The position numbers and the translations under genes are program-made. The notes under the pieces were generated by a model. That model was not told the DNA's origin. It ran no database searches and worked only from the letters and a program-made list of their open reading frames with translations. Shown piece by piece: positions 1-8,642 of a stretch of DNA of 64,000 nt. The stretch's first letter is position 1. Every line of letters starts with the position of its first letter. Source of the DNA: Halalkalibacterium ligniniphilum (GTDB taxonomy: Bacteria > Bacillota > Bacilli > Bacillales > Bacillaceae_D); the NCBI RefSeq assembly GCF_000334155.1, contig NZ_ANNK01000087.1:1-64000 (forward strand), read 5' to 3'.

Positions 1-513
1 ATCGAGCCGATTCGAGACGATCAAACATTGAATGAAATGTTAGAATCTGGTGAAATTGATGCCTTTATCGCCCCAAGAGCCCCATCCTGCTTCCTAAAAG
101 GTTCACCGAATGTGTCGCGACTTTTCTCGGATCATGTAGCGGCAGAAAAAGAGTATTTTAAGAAAACGGGAATTTTCCCGATCATGCATGTTGTGGCGAT
201 CAAAGACGAAATATTAGAAAAAAATCCTTGGGTAGCTGCAAACCTATATAAAGCGTTTGTTGAGTCAAAGGAAAAAATCTATGAGGGCTTTCATCAAACT
301 GCCGCGTTAAAAGTGACGCTACCGTGGTTGGTTTCAGAGATTGAACGAACGAAAGAAATTATGGGTGAAGACTTTTGGCCGTACGGTTTAGAGCAAAATC
401 GCGCGACGCTCGAAGCATTTGTAACCTATTCCTATGAACAAGGATTAATTAAAAATAAGCTAGCGGTTGATGATCTTTTCGTAAAGTCAACGCTAGAAGA
501 ATATGTTATTTAA
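1..513 (+). CDS. 4,5-dihydroxyphthalate decarboxylase-like protein (3' part)
   Basis: Frame 1 is open from the window edge, so only the C-terminal about 170 residues are present. The tail (HVVAIKDEILEKNPWVA, YGLEQNRATLEAFVTYS, YEQGLI) resembles the family annotated as 4,5-dihydroxyphthalate decarboxylase, which has a periplasmic-binding-protein (NMT1-like) fold. That enzyme makes protocatechuate from 4,5-dihydroxyphthalate. A strong terminator follows the stop. Protocatechuate is the entry compound of the pathway at 46915-56347, so the function would fit, but an ordinary NMT1-type solute-binding protein cannot be excluded without the N-terminal half. Confidence 0.7.
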   Translation: MEPIRDDQTLNEMLESGEIDAFIAPRAPSCFLKGSPNVSRLFSDHVAAEKEYFKKTGIFPIMHVVAIKDEILEKNPWVAANLYKAFVESKEKIYEGFHQTAALKVTLPWLVSEIERTKEIMGEDFWPYGLEQNRATLEAFVTYSYEQGLIKNKLAVDDLFVKSTLEEYVI

Positions 514-518
514 GTCAG

Positions 519-558
519 AATGCATGCTTTGTAGATTTGTCAAAGCATGCATTTTCTC
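519..558 (+). terminator. Rho-independent terminator after the first gene
   Basis: Perfect 13-bp inverted repeat AATGCATGCTTTG / CAAAGCATGCATT with a 9-nt loop, followed by a T-rich run. It starts six bases after the stop codon. Confidence 0.85.
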
Positions 559-696
559 TGTCTTTAACAGATTTATTGTCCATCTTTGGATATTATTAAT
601 CAGATGATTAGAAATCGTTCAGTTTATTTATATTTTCTGGTCAATAAAGACGTGCTATGATTTTATTAAATCGTAACACTGGAAAGGAGGTGTACC

Positions 697-1128
697 ATGA
701 GTAAGGAATTAACACGCTTTGGTGTAGCCATGCCAGCTGACCTAGTGAAAAAGTTTGATCATTATATTGCGAAAAAAGGCTATAGCAACCGCTCTGAAGC
801 ATTACGTGATCTCGTCCGTCGATCCGTACTGGAGAGTGAACAATCAGATATAAATAAAGTTGTAGCAGGAACAATTGTCATTATTTATGATCACCATTAT
901 AGTAATCTAGCGAAAAAAATTATGAACCTTCAACACGATTACTACAAGGAAATTATTTCAACCATGCACATTCATCTCAATCATTCCCAATGCCTTGAAA
1001 TTCTTGTGGTAAGAGGCAAGCAAAAAAAATTACAGGAACTCCATGAAATCGTCGAAGCTCAAAAAGGAGTTTCGTATTCAGAATTATCGGTGACGTTTGT
1101 AGACGATGAAGTGGAACTAGAATCATAG
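697..1128 (+). CDS. nikR: Nickel-responsive regulator NikR
   Basis: 143 residues, the usual NikR length. Residues 1-45 form the ribbon-helix-helix DNA-binding domain (LTRFGVAMPADLVKKFD, then SNRSEALRDLVR). The rest is the ACT-like nickel domain. His80, His91, His93 and Cys99 match the E. coli NikR nickel ligands His76, His87, His89 and Cys95 at a constant offset of four, so the metal site looks intact. Start ATG with ribosome site AAAGGAGGTG. NikR represses nickel uptake genes when nickel is plentiful. Here it is followed by a His-tailed lipoprotein and a transporter ATPase, its probable targets. Confidence 0.93.
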   Translation: MSKELTRFGVAMPADLVKKFDHYIAKKGYSNRSEALRDLVRRSVLESEQSDINKVVAGTIVIIYDHHYSNLAKKIMNLQHDYYKEIISTMHIHLNHSQCLEILVVRGKQKKLQELHEIVEAQKGVSYSELSVTFVDDEVELES

Positions 1129-1316
1129 GATGAGCATAGATAATGGCAACATCAAAAAGATATTTTTTATACATAATCATTGGAAAAAGGCTGCTCATGC
1201 CCGTAAAACAAATGTGAATGTGAGCCTTTCGCAACAGTTACTAGACAATCTTAGATGAGAGAAATGCGAAAGCGAGTCTTTGTTCGTTTTATAATTAAAA
1301 TACGAAGGGGATATGA

Positions 1317-1958
1317 ATGGTGAAAAAGCTACGAAATTTAACAGTAAGTTTATTATTATGTATCGCATTAATGGCATGTGGTCAAAGTGAAGAGACGAGC
1401 ATGGAAGAAGCTACGGAACCAATTGACGAAGCGATTACCGAGGCAGAGCAAGAACCAATTGAGGAAGAAGAATCAATGCCTGAGGAAGCTGTTAATGTGG
1501 AAGACGGGGAGGAAGAGAGCGGAACTGACCACCATGACGAGCTGCCTTACGAATGGGCAGGAAGCTATGAATTGAACGAAGGTGAGTACACGCTTCTTTT
1601 ACCTCAGAATGAATTTGGTGATGAAAGCATGCTTATAAGCTTTATTCTTGAAAATAGTAATATTACGGATGTAGAGCACCATGCTGCTCATGTGATGGAA
1701 TCTGAGGCAGCAGAAGTAGCCGGTGGATCAACGTTTGAAGCAAAAAGTGAGTATGTATATAACCTATTTTTGAATACTGAAGGATCGACTAGTTTTATAT
1801 TGACAGTAAGTGAATCTGGAAGCTATCGAATATTCACGGAACATCATGCCGAAGAGTTTGATATGCAAATCATAAATGAAGCAGGGGACGAAGTTGAAGC
1901 TGCAAATGTTTCAGAATATGAAGGACATGCTCACGACCACGGACACGATCATAAATAA
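1317..1958 (+). CDS. Acidic lipoprotein with His-rich tail, putative metal binding
   Basis: 213 residues. A lipoprotein signal peptide with lipobox LMAC places Cys21 as the lipidated N-terminus on the outer membrane face. Residues about 25-75 are an extremely acidic low-complexity linker rich in Glu. A globular domain follows (about 78-195) with several His pairs (EHHAAH, TEHHAEE), and the protein ends in GHAHDHGHDHK. The His content and its place between nikR and a CbiO/NikO-type ATPase suggest nickel or cobalt capture at the cell surface. The family was not recognised. Start ATG 1317 is preceded by GAAGGGG. Confidence 0.7.
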   Translation: MVKKLRNLTVSLLLCIALMACGQSEETSMEEATEPIDEAITEAEQEPIEEEESMPEEAVNVEDGEEESGTDHHDELPYEWAGSYELNEGEYTLLLPQNEFGDESMLISFILENSNITDVEHHAAHVMESEAAEVAGGSTFEAKSEYVYNLFLNTEGSTSFILTVSESGSYRIFTEHHAEEFDMQIINEAGDEVEAANVSEYEGHAHDHGHDHK

Positions 1959-2062
1959 AACCATTCGAACATTCACAAGGATAGGAAAGCAATTGTATGT
2001 TCAGTCAGTACAATATATAAAACAAATGTGAGTGGCATTTTGATTGAAAGGTGGCGCGTGTT

Positions 2063-2893
2063 GTGAATTCGATAGAAATTAACGAGCTTAGCTACTCATA
2101 TGCAGACAATACAAAAGCACTTTCGAATCTAACCTGTTCATTTTCGGCTCAAAATATTGCTTTATTAGGCGGAAATGGAAGTGGAAAATCAACTTTTTTG
2201 CAACATTTAAATGGGTTACTTTTACCAAAAAAAGGTTCAATTGACATTTTAGGAGAAAGAGTAGCAAAGGAAAACCTTGAGTCAATTAGAAAAAAAGTCG
2301 GTCTTGTCTTTGATCATCCCGACCATCAATTGTTTGCACCAACCGTTTATGAGGATGTGGCTTTTGGTCTCCGGAATAGTGGGTTTTCAGAGAACGAAGT
2401 AAAAAAACGTGTGGAAGAAACACTTGAATTACTAGGAATCAGATTTTTAAAAGATCGTCCCCCTTACAATTTGAGCTTAGGACAAAAGAAAAAAGTTGCG
2501 ATTGCAGGCGTTGTTGCAATGGAACCAAAAGTGATATTGTTCGATGAACCATTTTCAGGCTTGGACCCTGCATCATTAGAGGAGTTTCTTGAATTATTAT
2601 ACAAGCTAAAAATCCTTGGTCATACAATCATTCTCTCGACCCATGATGTTGATATTGCTTATCATTGGGCGGAGGAATGCATGCTCTTAAAAGATGGGGA
2701 AATCGTTGCGGTGGGGACGGCTGAGATCATGGAGGATCAAGAACTGATGGAAAGAGCGCGTTTATCTCTTCCAAGTTTAGTCACGCTGTTTCAGCATACA
2801 TCGTGGCGACCAAAAACGATAGAAGAAGCGCGGTTGATTTTAACCGAATGCTTTGCAAAAAATAAGGTATTTGAAAAGGAATTACAAAGATGA
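2063..2893 (+). CDS. ECF-type transporter ATPase, CbiO/NikO-like
   Basis: About 276 residues. Shows a Walker A (GGNGSGKST), the Q-loop region FDHPDHQLFAPTVYEDVAFG typical of energy-coupling-factor A subunits, a signature LSLGQKKK, a Walker B VILFDEPFSGLDP and the switch His in STHDVD. The GTG at 2063, eight bases after AGGTGG, is a better start than the GTG at 2051, which overlaps that ribosome site. Co-directional with nikR and the His-tailed lipoprotein, so nickel or cobalt import is likely. The membrane (T) and substrate (S) subunits that such an ATPase needs are not encoded next to it. Confidence 0.85.
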   Translation: MNSIEINELSYSYADNTKALSNLTCSFSAQNIALLGGNGSGKSTFLQHLNGLLLPKKGSIDILGERVAKENLESIRKKVGLVFDHPDHQLFAPTVYEDVAFGLRNSGFSENEVKKRVEETLELLGIRFLKDRPPYNLSLGQKKKVAIAGVVAMEPKVILFDEPFSGLDPASLEEFLELLYKLKILGHTIILSTHDVDIAYHWAEECMLLKDGEIVAVGTAEIMEDQELMERARLSLPSLVTLFQHTSWRPKTIEEARLILTECFAKNKVFEKELQR

Positions 2894-3372
2894 AAAAGCT
2901 TTTATTCTTTTGACTTTTAACCTTATTCGATCGCGTTTCTGAGTCTTTTGTATTGCACACAAAATGATCTTTGAACCAATTGAACCTTGTTCAGCACGAA
3001 TGGTTTATGCAGGTCGCAGCATTTCAAACCGAGAAATCTAAGCAAATTTGAACGCCAAAAAGTTTATTTCCAACATCGGAGATAAGCTTTTTTATATGGT
3101 TAAGAAAGGAAAATTTTGAACACAGAATTTTATCGAAACAGAAGTTTATCGCAGTAGTAGTTGAACATTGAAAGGTTTAAGGATAACTGGAACGAAGACT
3201 TTTGTGCAATGAAATGTAGTGTTTCGTTGAGCAGAACAACTAACTGGTCACGTTAAAAATTTGCTCATACTGTAAAAAATAGGTATGCCCTTCTGAACAA
3301 AAAATAGTCTAAAAAGGTAGTGTTACAGCAGAGAGGATGTTTTAAAACGTAACGAGAAGGAGGGGGATCGAT
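2894..3372. other. Intergenic region without a recognisable gene
   Basis: 479 bases with only very short reading frames. It lies where the missing nickel-permease subunits might be expected, and could be a decayed gene, but no recognisable protein segment was found in any frame. A probable terminator lies at 3057-3095. Confidence 0.5.
3057..3095 (+). terminator. Probable terminator of the nikR-region genes
   Basis: Inverted repeat AAAAAGTTTAT / ATAAGCTTTTT (one G-U pair) with a 14-nt loop and a T-run. Confidence 0.5.
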
Positions 3373-4533
3373 TTGTATATCATTCTTCTCATCATTCATT
3401 TTCTAATAACAACGACGATATTTGGACTTAAGCCGATTGTTTCTTTATATGCAAATTCGCAGGGGGCTTCAGCGCTAATTATTGGGATGTTAGTTTCCAT
3501 TTATGCGGTTACACCTATGTTAACGGCTCTTTACGTTGGCAAATGGCTTGATCGCTTTGGAGCAAAAAGGATGCTGTTGGTAGGATCGAGCCTTATGGTT
3601 TTTGCCGTCTCCATCCCTGTATTACATGTAGGTCTTTCAAGTTTGTTTGTTGCTCAAATGTTTTTAGGTTTTTCACAAATTTTTATTGTTGTGTCGATTC
3701 AAAAAACGGTTGGTAATTTAGCTGGTTCAAGAGATAAGTTAATTGCTACACTATCCTTTGTTGGTTCAGCAGGAGGGTTAACTGGGCCGCTTCTAACAGG
3801 GTTTTCTTATGATATTTTAGGTGTGGAAGCTGCATTTATGGTGGTAATTGGTTTAGTAAGTGTTGCTTGGTTTCTTATTATTCTGTTAAGGAAAAATTGC
3901 TGCCCGATAACAGGACTTTCAGAAACGCCTAAGAAAGAATCAACATGGTGTTTATTTAAAAACAAAAATTTACGGAACGCCTTGCTTATAAGTGGAATGG
4001 TACTTTATTCAAAAGAATTATTTTCTGCTTATTTTCCCATTTTTGCGAGTGAACAAGGAATTAGCCCAAGTATGATTGGGTTGATTCTTTCGATGATGGC
4101 AGGGGCCTCAATGATGGTTCGTATTGTTCAGCACCATCTTGTCAACAAATTTGGTCGCAATCACATTTTATTATTAACAATGATCATGAGTGGTGTCAGC
4201 TATTCCCTCATTCCGTTTTTTTATGAACCTACCCCTCTTATTTTATTATCACTTGTCTTAGGTGCTGGACTAGGACTTGGTCAACCATTAAGTCTTGTAT
4301 TTGCTTTAAACTCAAGCCCTCAAGGCCGTCAAGGAGAAGTGCTAGGATTGCGAATTACGATTAACCGAGGTGCTCAGTTTTTTGCCCCTCTCTTGTTTGG
4401 AGCTGTCGGTACAGTTGCAGGCATATCTCCAATTTTCTGGGTAAGTGGAGGCTTTTTACTAATTGGCACCTATTTCACTCGTCCGGCAAAACAATTGTCA
4501 GAGAAGGAAGCTATTGAAAAGGATACCGTATAA
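3373..4533 (+). CDS. MFS transporter
   Basis: 386 residues with about 12 hydrophobic segments. The major facilitator signature between segments 2 and 3 is GKWLDRFGAKRMLL, and a related GLGLGQPLS segment lies in the second half, so two six-helix bundles are likely. TTG start six bases after GGAGGGGG. The substrate cannot be read from sequence. Stands between the nickel genes and the aromatic catabolic cluster, so it could be a drug or metabolite exporter or an aromatic acid carrier. Confidence 0.8.
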   Translation: MYIILLIIHFLITTTIFGLKPIVSLYANSQGASALIIGMLVSIYAVTPMLTALYVGKWLDRFGAKRMLLVGSSLMVFAVSIPVLHVGLSSLFVAQMFLGFSQIFIVVSIQKTVGNLAGSRDKLIATLSFVGSAGGLTGPLLTGFSYDILGVEAAFMVVIGLVSVAWFLIILLRKNCCPITGLSETPKKESTWCLFKNKNLRNALLISGMVLYSKELFSAYFPIFASEQGISPSMIGLILSMMAGASMMVRIVQHHLVNKFGRNHILLLTMIMSGVSYSLIPFFYEPTPLILLSLVLGAGLGLGQPLSLVFALNSSPQGRQGEVLGLRITINRGAQFFAPLLFGAVGTVAGISPIFWVSGGFLLIGTYFTRPAKQLSEKEAIEKDTV

Positions 4534-4669
4534 AAGAACAAGAGGTTTCATCCTAAACGATTTTTTACTATTCTAATAAAACAGCGAGTCATTTGATAGA
4601 TAGTGATGAAATGTATGCTGGTTCAAAGGAAATAAGTGAATGTTTAACCATCTGAAAGGGGGAGCACTT

Positions 4670-5761
4670 ATGTCAAAAATTGCGGCTGCAGCTGTTGCAA
4701 CAAATGTGAGAGAAACGGAAATTCGAGAATTTCATTTACCTGAGATTGGGGAAGATGAAGGAATATTAAAAGTAGAAATTGTAGGTGTTTGCGGCACAGA
4801 CGTAGACTACTATCGAAAGGAACAATCCCCAAGAATTCTCGGGCATCATATTGTCGGGGATATTGAACGAATTGGTGAAAAAGCGGCAAAAAAATGGGGA
4901 CTTGCTCCTGGTGATCGAGTCGTCATGGAAGAATACATTCCATGTGGGCAATGTAAGCATTGCAGAACGGGTGTACTTCGTGCTTGTGAAGAAACGGATC
5001 CGAGAAAAAACGGAATTCGCTACGGTGCAACGCCACTTGACATCGCACCTTCTTTGTATGGAGGCTTTGCACAGTATGTTTATTTACATCCAAATGCTGT
5101 ACTCCATAAAATTTCAAAAGATGTTGATTTAGTTGAAGCTTCGTTTGCATTGCCTTTATCAAACGGTTTTGAATGGATGTGCATTGAAGGAAATGTTGGT
5201 CCGAATCAAGTTGTATTGATTCAAGGACCAGGACAGCAAGGCTTAGCCTGTGCCTTAGCAGCAAAATATGCTGGAGCTGAGGTGATTGTTACAGGCAGAA
5301 ATACAAGCATGAAACGATTGGAATTAGCGAAAAAATTAGGTGTTGATCACATCATCAATATTAGCGAAGAAAATTTAGTTGAACGAGTTAAAGAAATTAC
5401 TAAGGGAAGCATGGTGGATGTTGTTCTGGATGTAACATCAGGGGGCGCAGGCCCTGTTACTTCGTCACTTGATGTGGCTAATAAAGGTGCGACGATTATT
5501 CTCGGTGCCTACAAGTATCAAAAAATTGCCGAATGGGATATTGATGAGGTTATAAAAAAAACCTTGACAATTAAAGGAGTTCGAGGACATAGCTATCATT
5601 CTGTTGAAATGGCGATCGAATGTATATCGTCCGGGAAATTCCCAATTAAAATTATGAACTCTCACAATTATCCACTAGCAAAAACGGATGCAGCATTAAA
5701 AACAGCTGGTGGTGAAGGAGAACCGTTTCCACTGCTTGTTACGGTATCTCCTTGGTTATAG
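4670..5761 (+). CDS. Zinc-dependent alcohol dehydrogenase (MDR family)
   Basis: 363 residues from ATG 4670, which follows AAAGGGGGAG; an in-frame ATG ten codons upstream lacks a site. Medium-chain dehydrogenase: catalytic zinc Cys in GVCGTD, structural zinc cysteines CGQCKHCRTGVLRAC, and a Rossmann GPGQQGLACALAAKYAG. The usual catalytic-zinc glutamate of the GHE motif is His here (LGHHIVGD), which is a departure from the family. Probably oxidises an alcohol or diol to a ketone or aldehyde. It sits just upstream of the Rieske oxygenase gene, where a cis-diol or aryl-alcohol step would make sense, but the substrate is unknown. Confidence 0.82.
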   Translation: MSKIAAAAVATNVRETEIREFHLPEIGEDEGILKVEIVGVCGTDVDYYRKEQSPRILGHHIVGDIERIGEKAAKKWGLAPGDRVVMEEYIPCGQCKHCRTGVLRACEETDPRKNGIRYGATPLDIAPSLYGGFAQYVYLHPNAVLHKISKDVDLVEASFALPLSNGFEWMCIEGNVGPNQVVLIQGPGQQGLACALAAKYAGAEVIVTGRNTSMKRLELAKKLGVDHIINISEENLVERVKEITKGSMVDVVLDVTSGGAGPVTSSLDVANKGATIILGAYKYQKIAEWDIDEVIKKTLTIKGVRGHSYHSVEMAIECISSGKFPIKIMNSHNYPLAKTDAALKTAGGEGEPFPLLVTVSPWL

Positions 5762-5781
5762 GGAAAAAGAAACATTGTAAA

Positions 5782-5801
5782 TTTTAATCAGTTGATTAAA
5801 A
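5782..5801. promoter_or_regulatory. Palindrome TTTTAATCA-gt-TGATTAAAA
   Basis: Nine-base perfect inverted repeat 20 bases after the dehydrogenase stop. No T-run follows, so it reads as an operator rather than a terminator. A similar element (ATTAATCA-ga-TGATTAG) lies near 595-611. Confidence 0.4.
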
Positions 5802-5831
5802 CCTTCGAATAGGTTGACCAAAAATAGTTTG

Positions 5832-5859
5832 TTAATCTTTAGGTAACCCTAAAGATTAA
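5832..5859. promoter_or_regulatory. Putative operator upstream of the Rieske oxygenase operon
   Basis: Perfect 12-bp inverted repeat TTAATCTTTAGG / CCTAAAGATTAA separated by 4 bases, about 130 bases before the Rieske start. A TATAAT at 5944-5949 could be the -10 box; at the 17-base distance there is only a poor -35 (TTTTTT), as expected for an activator-dependent promoter. The LysR genes at 8643 and 9560 are the obvious candidates to bind it. Confidence 0.55.
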
Positions 5860-5989
5860 ATTGGAAGTTAAATTCTCAATTTTCGAAATTATTTTTAGTT
5901 CTATATAACGGAACCGCTAATTTTTTACTCGATGTGGCCCTTCTATAATGAAAATAGAACAATAATAATTCAACTAGGGAGTGGTTTTG

Positions 5990-7273
5990 ATGGTATTAAA
6001 AGCTGAATTAAATGAAAGATTATGTCGTGTAGAAAAAGGAACACCAATGGGTGAGGTTTGGCGCAGATATTGGTTCCCTGCATTATTATCAGAAGAGTTG
6101 CCAGAGCCAGATTGCGATCCAGTGCGTGTGCAATTACTTGGTGAAAAATTGGTTGCTTTTAGAGATTCAGATGGAAAAGTTGGCTTAATTGACCGCTACT
6201 GTCCTCATCGTCGTGTCGAATTATATTGGGGTAGAAATGAAGAGTGTGGCTTGCGTTGTGTCTACCACGGATGGAAATTTGATAGAGAAGGAAATTGTGT
6301 CGATATGCCAAACGAGCCAGACGAAAGTAATTTTAAAAACAAGGTAAAAATTAAGTCATATCCGACCTGGGAGGCGGGTGGAGTTATTTGGACGTACATG
6401 GGTCCTGAAGAAGACATGCCACCAAAGCCTGATTATGAGTGGCTACGAGCACCAAAAGATTTCGTGCATGTCTCGAAAACCTTTGAAAATTGTAACTGGG
6501 TTCAAGGCTTAGAAGGAGGAATTGATACATCCCATTCGTCCTTCGCACACAATGAGAACATTCATGATAAAAATGCTTTACGCACAAGAGTGAAAAATCC
6601 GAAGCTTGAAGTGGAGAAGACCCCTTCAGGATTCGTCTACGTTGGCATTCGTGATTTAAAAGAGGATGGTGTCTATATCCGAGGCTATCAATTCATTATG
6701 CCAGCTCAGCAAATGCGAGGAGCAATGGTGAAATGGAAAACGGGAGAAATGGAAGAATTCCCGAGCATCGCAGGGCATATTTGGGTTCCAATTGATGATG
6801 AAAATACATGGGTTTATAACTTTATCTATAGTGGTTCACCGGACATTCCATTTACCGAAGAATTTGTTCAAGAGCATGAAACTCAATTTGGTCGTGGACC
6901 AGAGGATGTATTATCAGGCTATAAACTAAAACGTAATGCTTCAAATGATTTTTTAATCGATCGAGATTTGCAGCGTAATAAAACGTTTACAGGCATTACG
7001 GGTATAAATACGCAAGACTTTGCATTGCAAGAAACAGCTGAAAGACCATTCACAGATCGTTCGTTAGAAAAATTAGGAACAGCCGACTCGGCAATCATTG
7101 TTGCCCGTCAACTTCTTTTAGAAGCAGCAAAGCAACTAGAAAATGGCGAAAAGCAGTTAAGAGGACAAGATCCTGAAACCCATCGTCATGTTCGTGGTTG
7201 TGATAAGTTATTACCTCCAGGCAATATTGATTGGCGGGTAGCAATAAAAGAAGATCTAACGGCAAAATTTTAA
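5990..7273 (+). CDS. Rieske oxygenase, phthalate 4,5-dioxygenase-like
   Basis: 427 residues from ATG 5990, eight bases after AGGGAG. The N-terminal Rieske domain (about 30-140) has the [2Fe-2S] ligands in CPHRR and CVYHGW. The catalytic domain has the mononuclear iron region GGIDTSHSSFAH. Architecture matches single-component-type oxygenases of the phthalate 4,5-dioxygenase/LigXa group, which hydroxylate or O-demethylate aromatic acids using electrons from separate redox partners. No reductase lies in this operon; the ferredoxin reductase and ferredoxin at 34764-36064 could serve. Followed closely by two cupin genes. Confidence 0.85.
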   Translation: MVLKAELNERLCRVEKGTPMGEVWRRYWFPALLSEELPEPDCDPVRVQLLGEKLVAFRDSDGKVGLIDRYCPHRRVELYWGRNEECGLRCVYHGWKFDREGNCVDMPNEPDESNFKNKVKIKSYPTWEAGGVIWTYMGPEEDMPPKPDYEWLRAPKDFVHVSKTFENCNWVQGLEGGIDTSHSSFAHNENIHDKNALRTRVKNPKLEVEKTPSGFVYVGIRDLKEDGVYIRGYQFIMPAQQMRGAMVKWKTGEMEEFPSIAGHIWVPIDDENTWVYNFIYSGSPDIPFTEEFVQEHETQFGRGPEDVLSGYKLKRNASNDFLIDRDLQRNKTFTGITGINTQDFALQETAERPFTDRSLEKLGTADSAIIVARQLLLEAAKQLENGEKQLRGQDPETHRHVRGCDKLLPPGNIDWRVAIKEDLTAKF

Positions 7274-7311
7274 TTGCCTTAGAAATAAATGATTTAAGAA
7301 AGGGGCAAAAA

Positions 7312-7848
7312 ATGGGAGTAGAGTCACATTATCACAGTAAAAAAGACCGAATTTTCGTTCGTGCAATTCAGGGAAAGTATAATCTTCAAAAGGAGTTAGA
7401 ACGACTACGTTCACTTCCAAGAGTAAGAAAAGGGAAAGAAATCAAGTTCAATGATGGACCACAAGCCTTTAGTAAGCATTATATTGAGCCAGTAGATGGA
7501 ATGGGCCAAACTCTTCACATACATTTAGAGGAATATGGCCCTGGTGGGGTCTCTCAAAAGCATGGTCATGTAAATGAAGCTGCCTTCTATATTTTAGATG
7601 GAATCGGCTATGAAATTCATGATGAAATTCGTTATGACTGGGAAGCAGGGGATGTGGCAATTGTCCACAACAATTGTGTTCACCAGCATCATAACGCGAG
7701 CAAGGATAAACCAGCGCGAGCATTAGTGCTTAAAACAAAGCCGATGTACATGTTCATGAACATGCTGTTTCAAAAGCAGGTCATCCCGAGACCAACAGAA
7801 CCAACCCCAGAAGGCGTAGGTTTTAAAGCAAGAGAACACGAGGATTAA
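7312..7848 (+). CDS. Small cupin protein 1
   Basis: 178 residues from ATG 7312, which follows AAGAAAGGGG; longer in-frame starts lie inside the upstream gene. One cupin barrel: first motif SQKHGHVNEAAFYILDG and second motif WEAGDVAIVHNNCVHQHHN. Histidines of both motifs can form a metal site. Lies 38 bases after the Rieske gene and 57 bases before another cupin, so probably one operon. The second motif is shared with the cupins at 7906 and 14488. Exact reaction unknown; ring-cleaving dioxygenase, hydrolase or isomerase activity are all possible for cupins. Confidence 0.8.
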   Translation: MGVESHYHSKKDRIFVRAIQGKYNLQKELERLRSLPRVRKGKEIKFNDGPQAFSKHYIEPVDGMGQTLHIHLEEYGPGGVSQKHGHVNEAAFYILDGIGYEIHDEIRYDWEAGDVAIVHNNCVHQHHNASKDKPARALVLKTKPMYMFMNMLFQKQVIPRPTEPTPEGVGFKAREHED

Positions 7849-7905
7849 TAAATTTTTCTGAAAGGTGGTTTTAAAAATAATTATATAATAAGGAGATGAT
7901 CATTC

Positions 7906-8526
7906 ATGGCTTTTGATGAATCAAATGCTTGGAGAAAAGGTGATATATCAGAGAAGTTTTATCAAGATTTACTAGATGATGCAATGGATAAACCGAAAAA
8001 AGATGCAGAAAGAAAAAAGGTTGTAAAAGCAGAAGAAATGCCGTGGGAACTGTCGCGCCAAGGTTTATTAAAGCATTTAATTAATGAGCAAATGAATACA
8101 AGAATGGAAACGGTGGATGCTTATATGCAAATTATTCCACCAGGAAGCCGCTCGGGAAAACATCGTCATTTGGCAGAAGAATGCTTATACGTATTAGAAG
8201 GAAAAGGTTATGACATGCATCAGGACTGTGATGTGGAAATCGTTGATCAATATGAGTTTGTTCCACAAGATGAGGTGAAAAAATTTGAGTGGGAGGCTGG
8301 AGACTTAATTTACATCCCACCAAATACCATTCATCAGCATTTTAATGCAGATCCTGAAAAGCCAGTGCGTCTCGTTTCAGCCATCAATCGAATTTACAAG
8401 TATTCTGGATTAAATGATTTAGAGCAGCTTGAAGATGCGCCAGAATATGATCCAAGTGTGACATTAACCGCTGAAAAAGTAAAAGATTATATTGAAGTTG
8501 CCAAAAAAGAAAGCGCTAACAAGTGA
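7906..8526 (+). CDS. Small cupin protein 2
   Basis: 206 residues. The central cupin has first motif GSRSGKHRHLAEECLYVLEG (His, His and Glu ligands, the classic arrangement) and second motif WEAGDLIYIPPNTIHQHFN. Related to the preceding cupin and to the bicupin at 14488 through the W-x-x-G...HQHFN signature. An unstructured charged N-terminal 60 residues precedes the barrel. Last gene of the Rieske operon; a terminator follows. Possibly a metal-dependent dioxygenase acting on the Rieske product, but this is inference from position. Confidence 0.8.
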   Translation: MAFDESNAWRKGDISEKFYQDLLDDAMDKPKKDAERKKVVKAEEMPWELSRQGLLKHLINEQMNTRMETVDAYMQIIPPGSRSGKHRHLAEECLYVLEGKGYDMHQDCDVEIVDQYEFVPQDEVKKFEWEAGDLIYIPPNTIHQHFNADPEKPVRLVSAINRIYKYSGLNDLEQLEDAPEYDPSVTLTAEKVKDYIEVAKKESANK

Positions 8527-8549
8527 TGAATTAAATAACACTCTATCTC

Positions 8550-8603
8550 GAAATAACAGCTTCGTTTCTTACTTGTAGTGGCGAAGCTGTTATTTCAATC
8601 TTT
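8550..8603 (+). terminator. Terminator of the Rieske-cupin operon
   Basis: Perfect 15-bp stem GAAATAACAGCTTCG / CGAAGCTGTTATTTC, 17-nt loop, then a T-rich stretch. Confidence 0.85.
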
Positions 8604-8642
8604 TGTGTTAACAGAATTCCTCAAAAAAGGAGCGTGTTTTTA

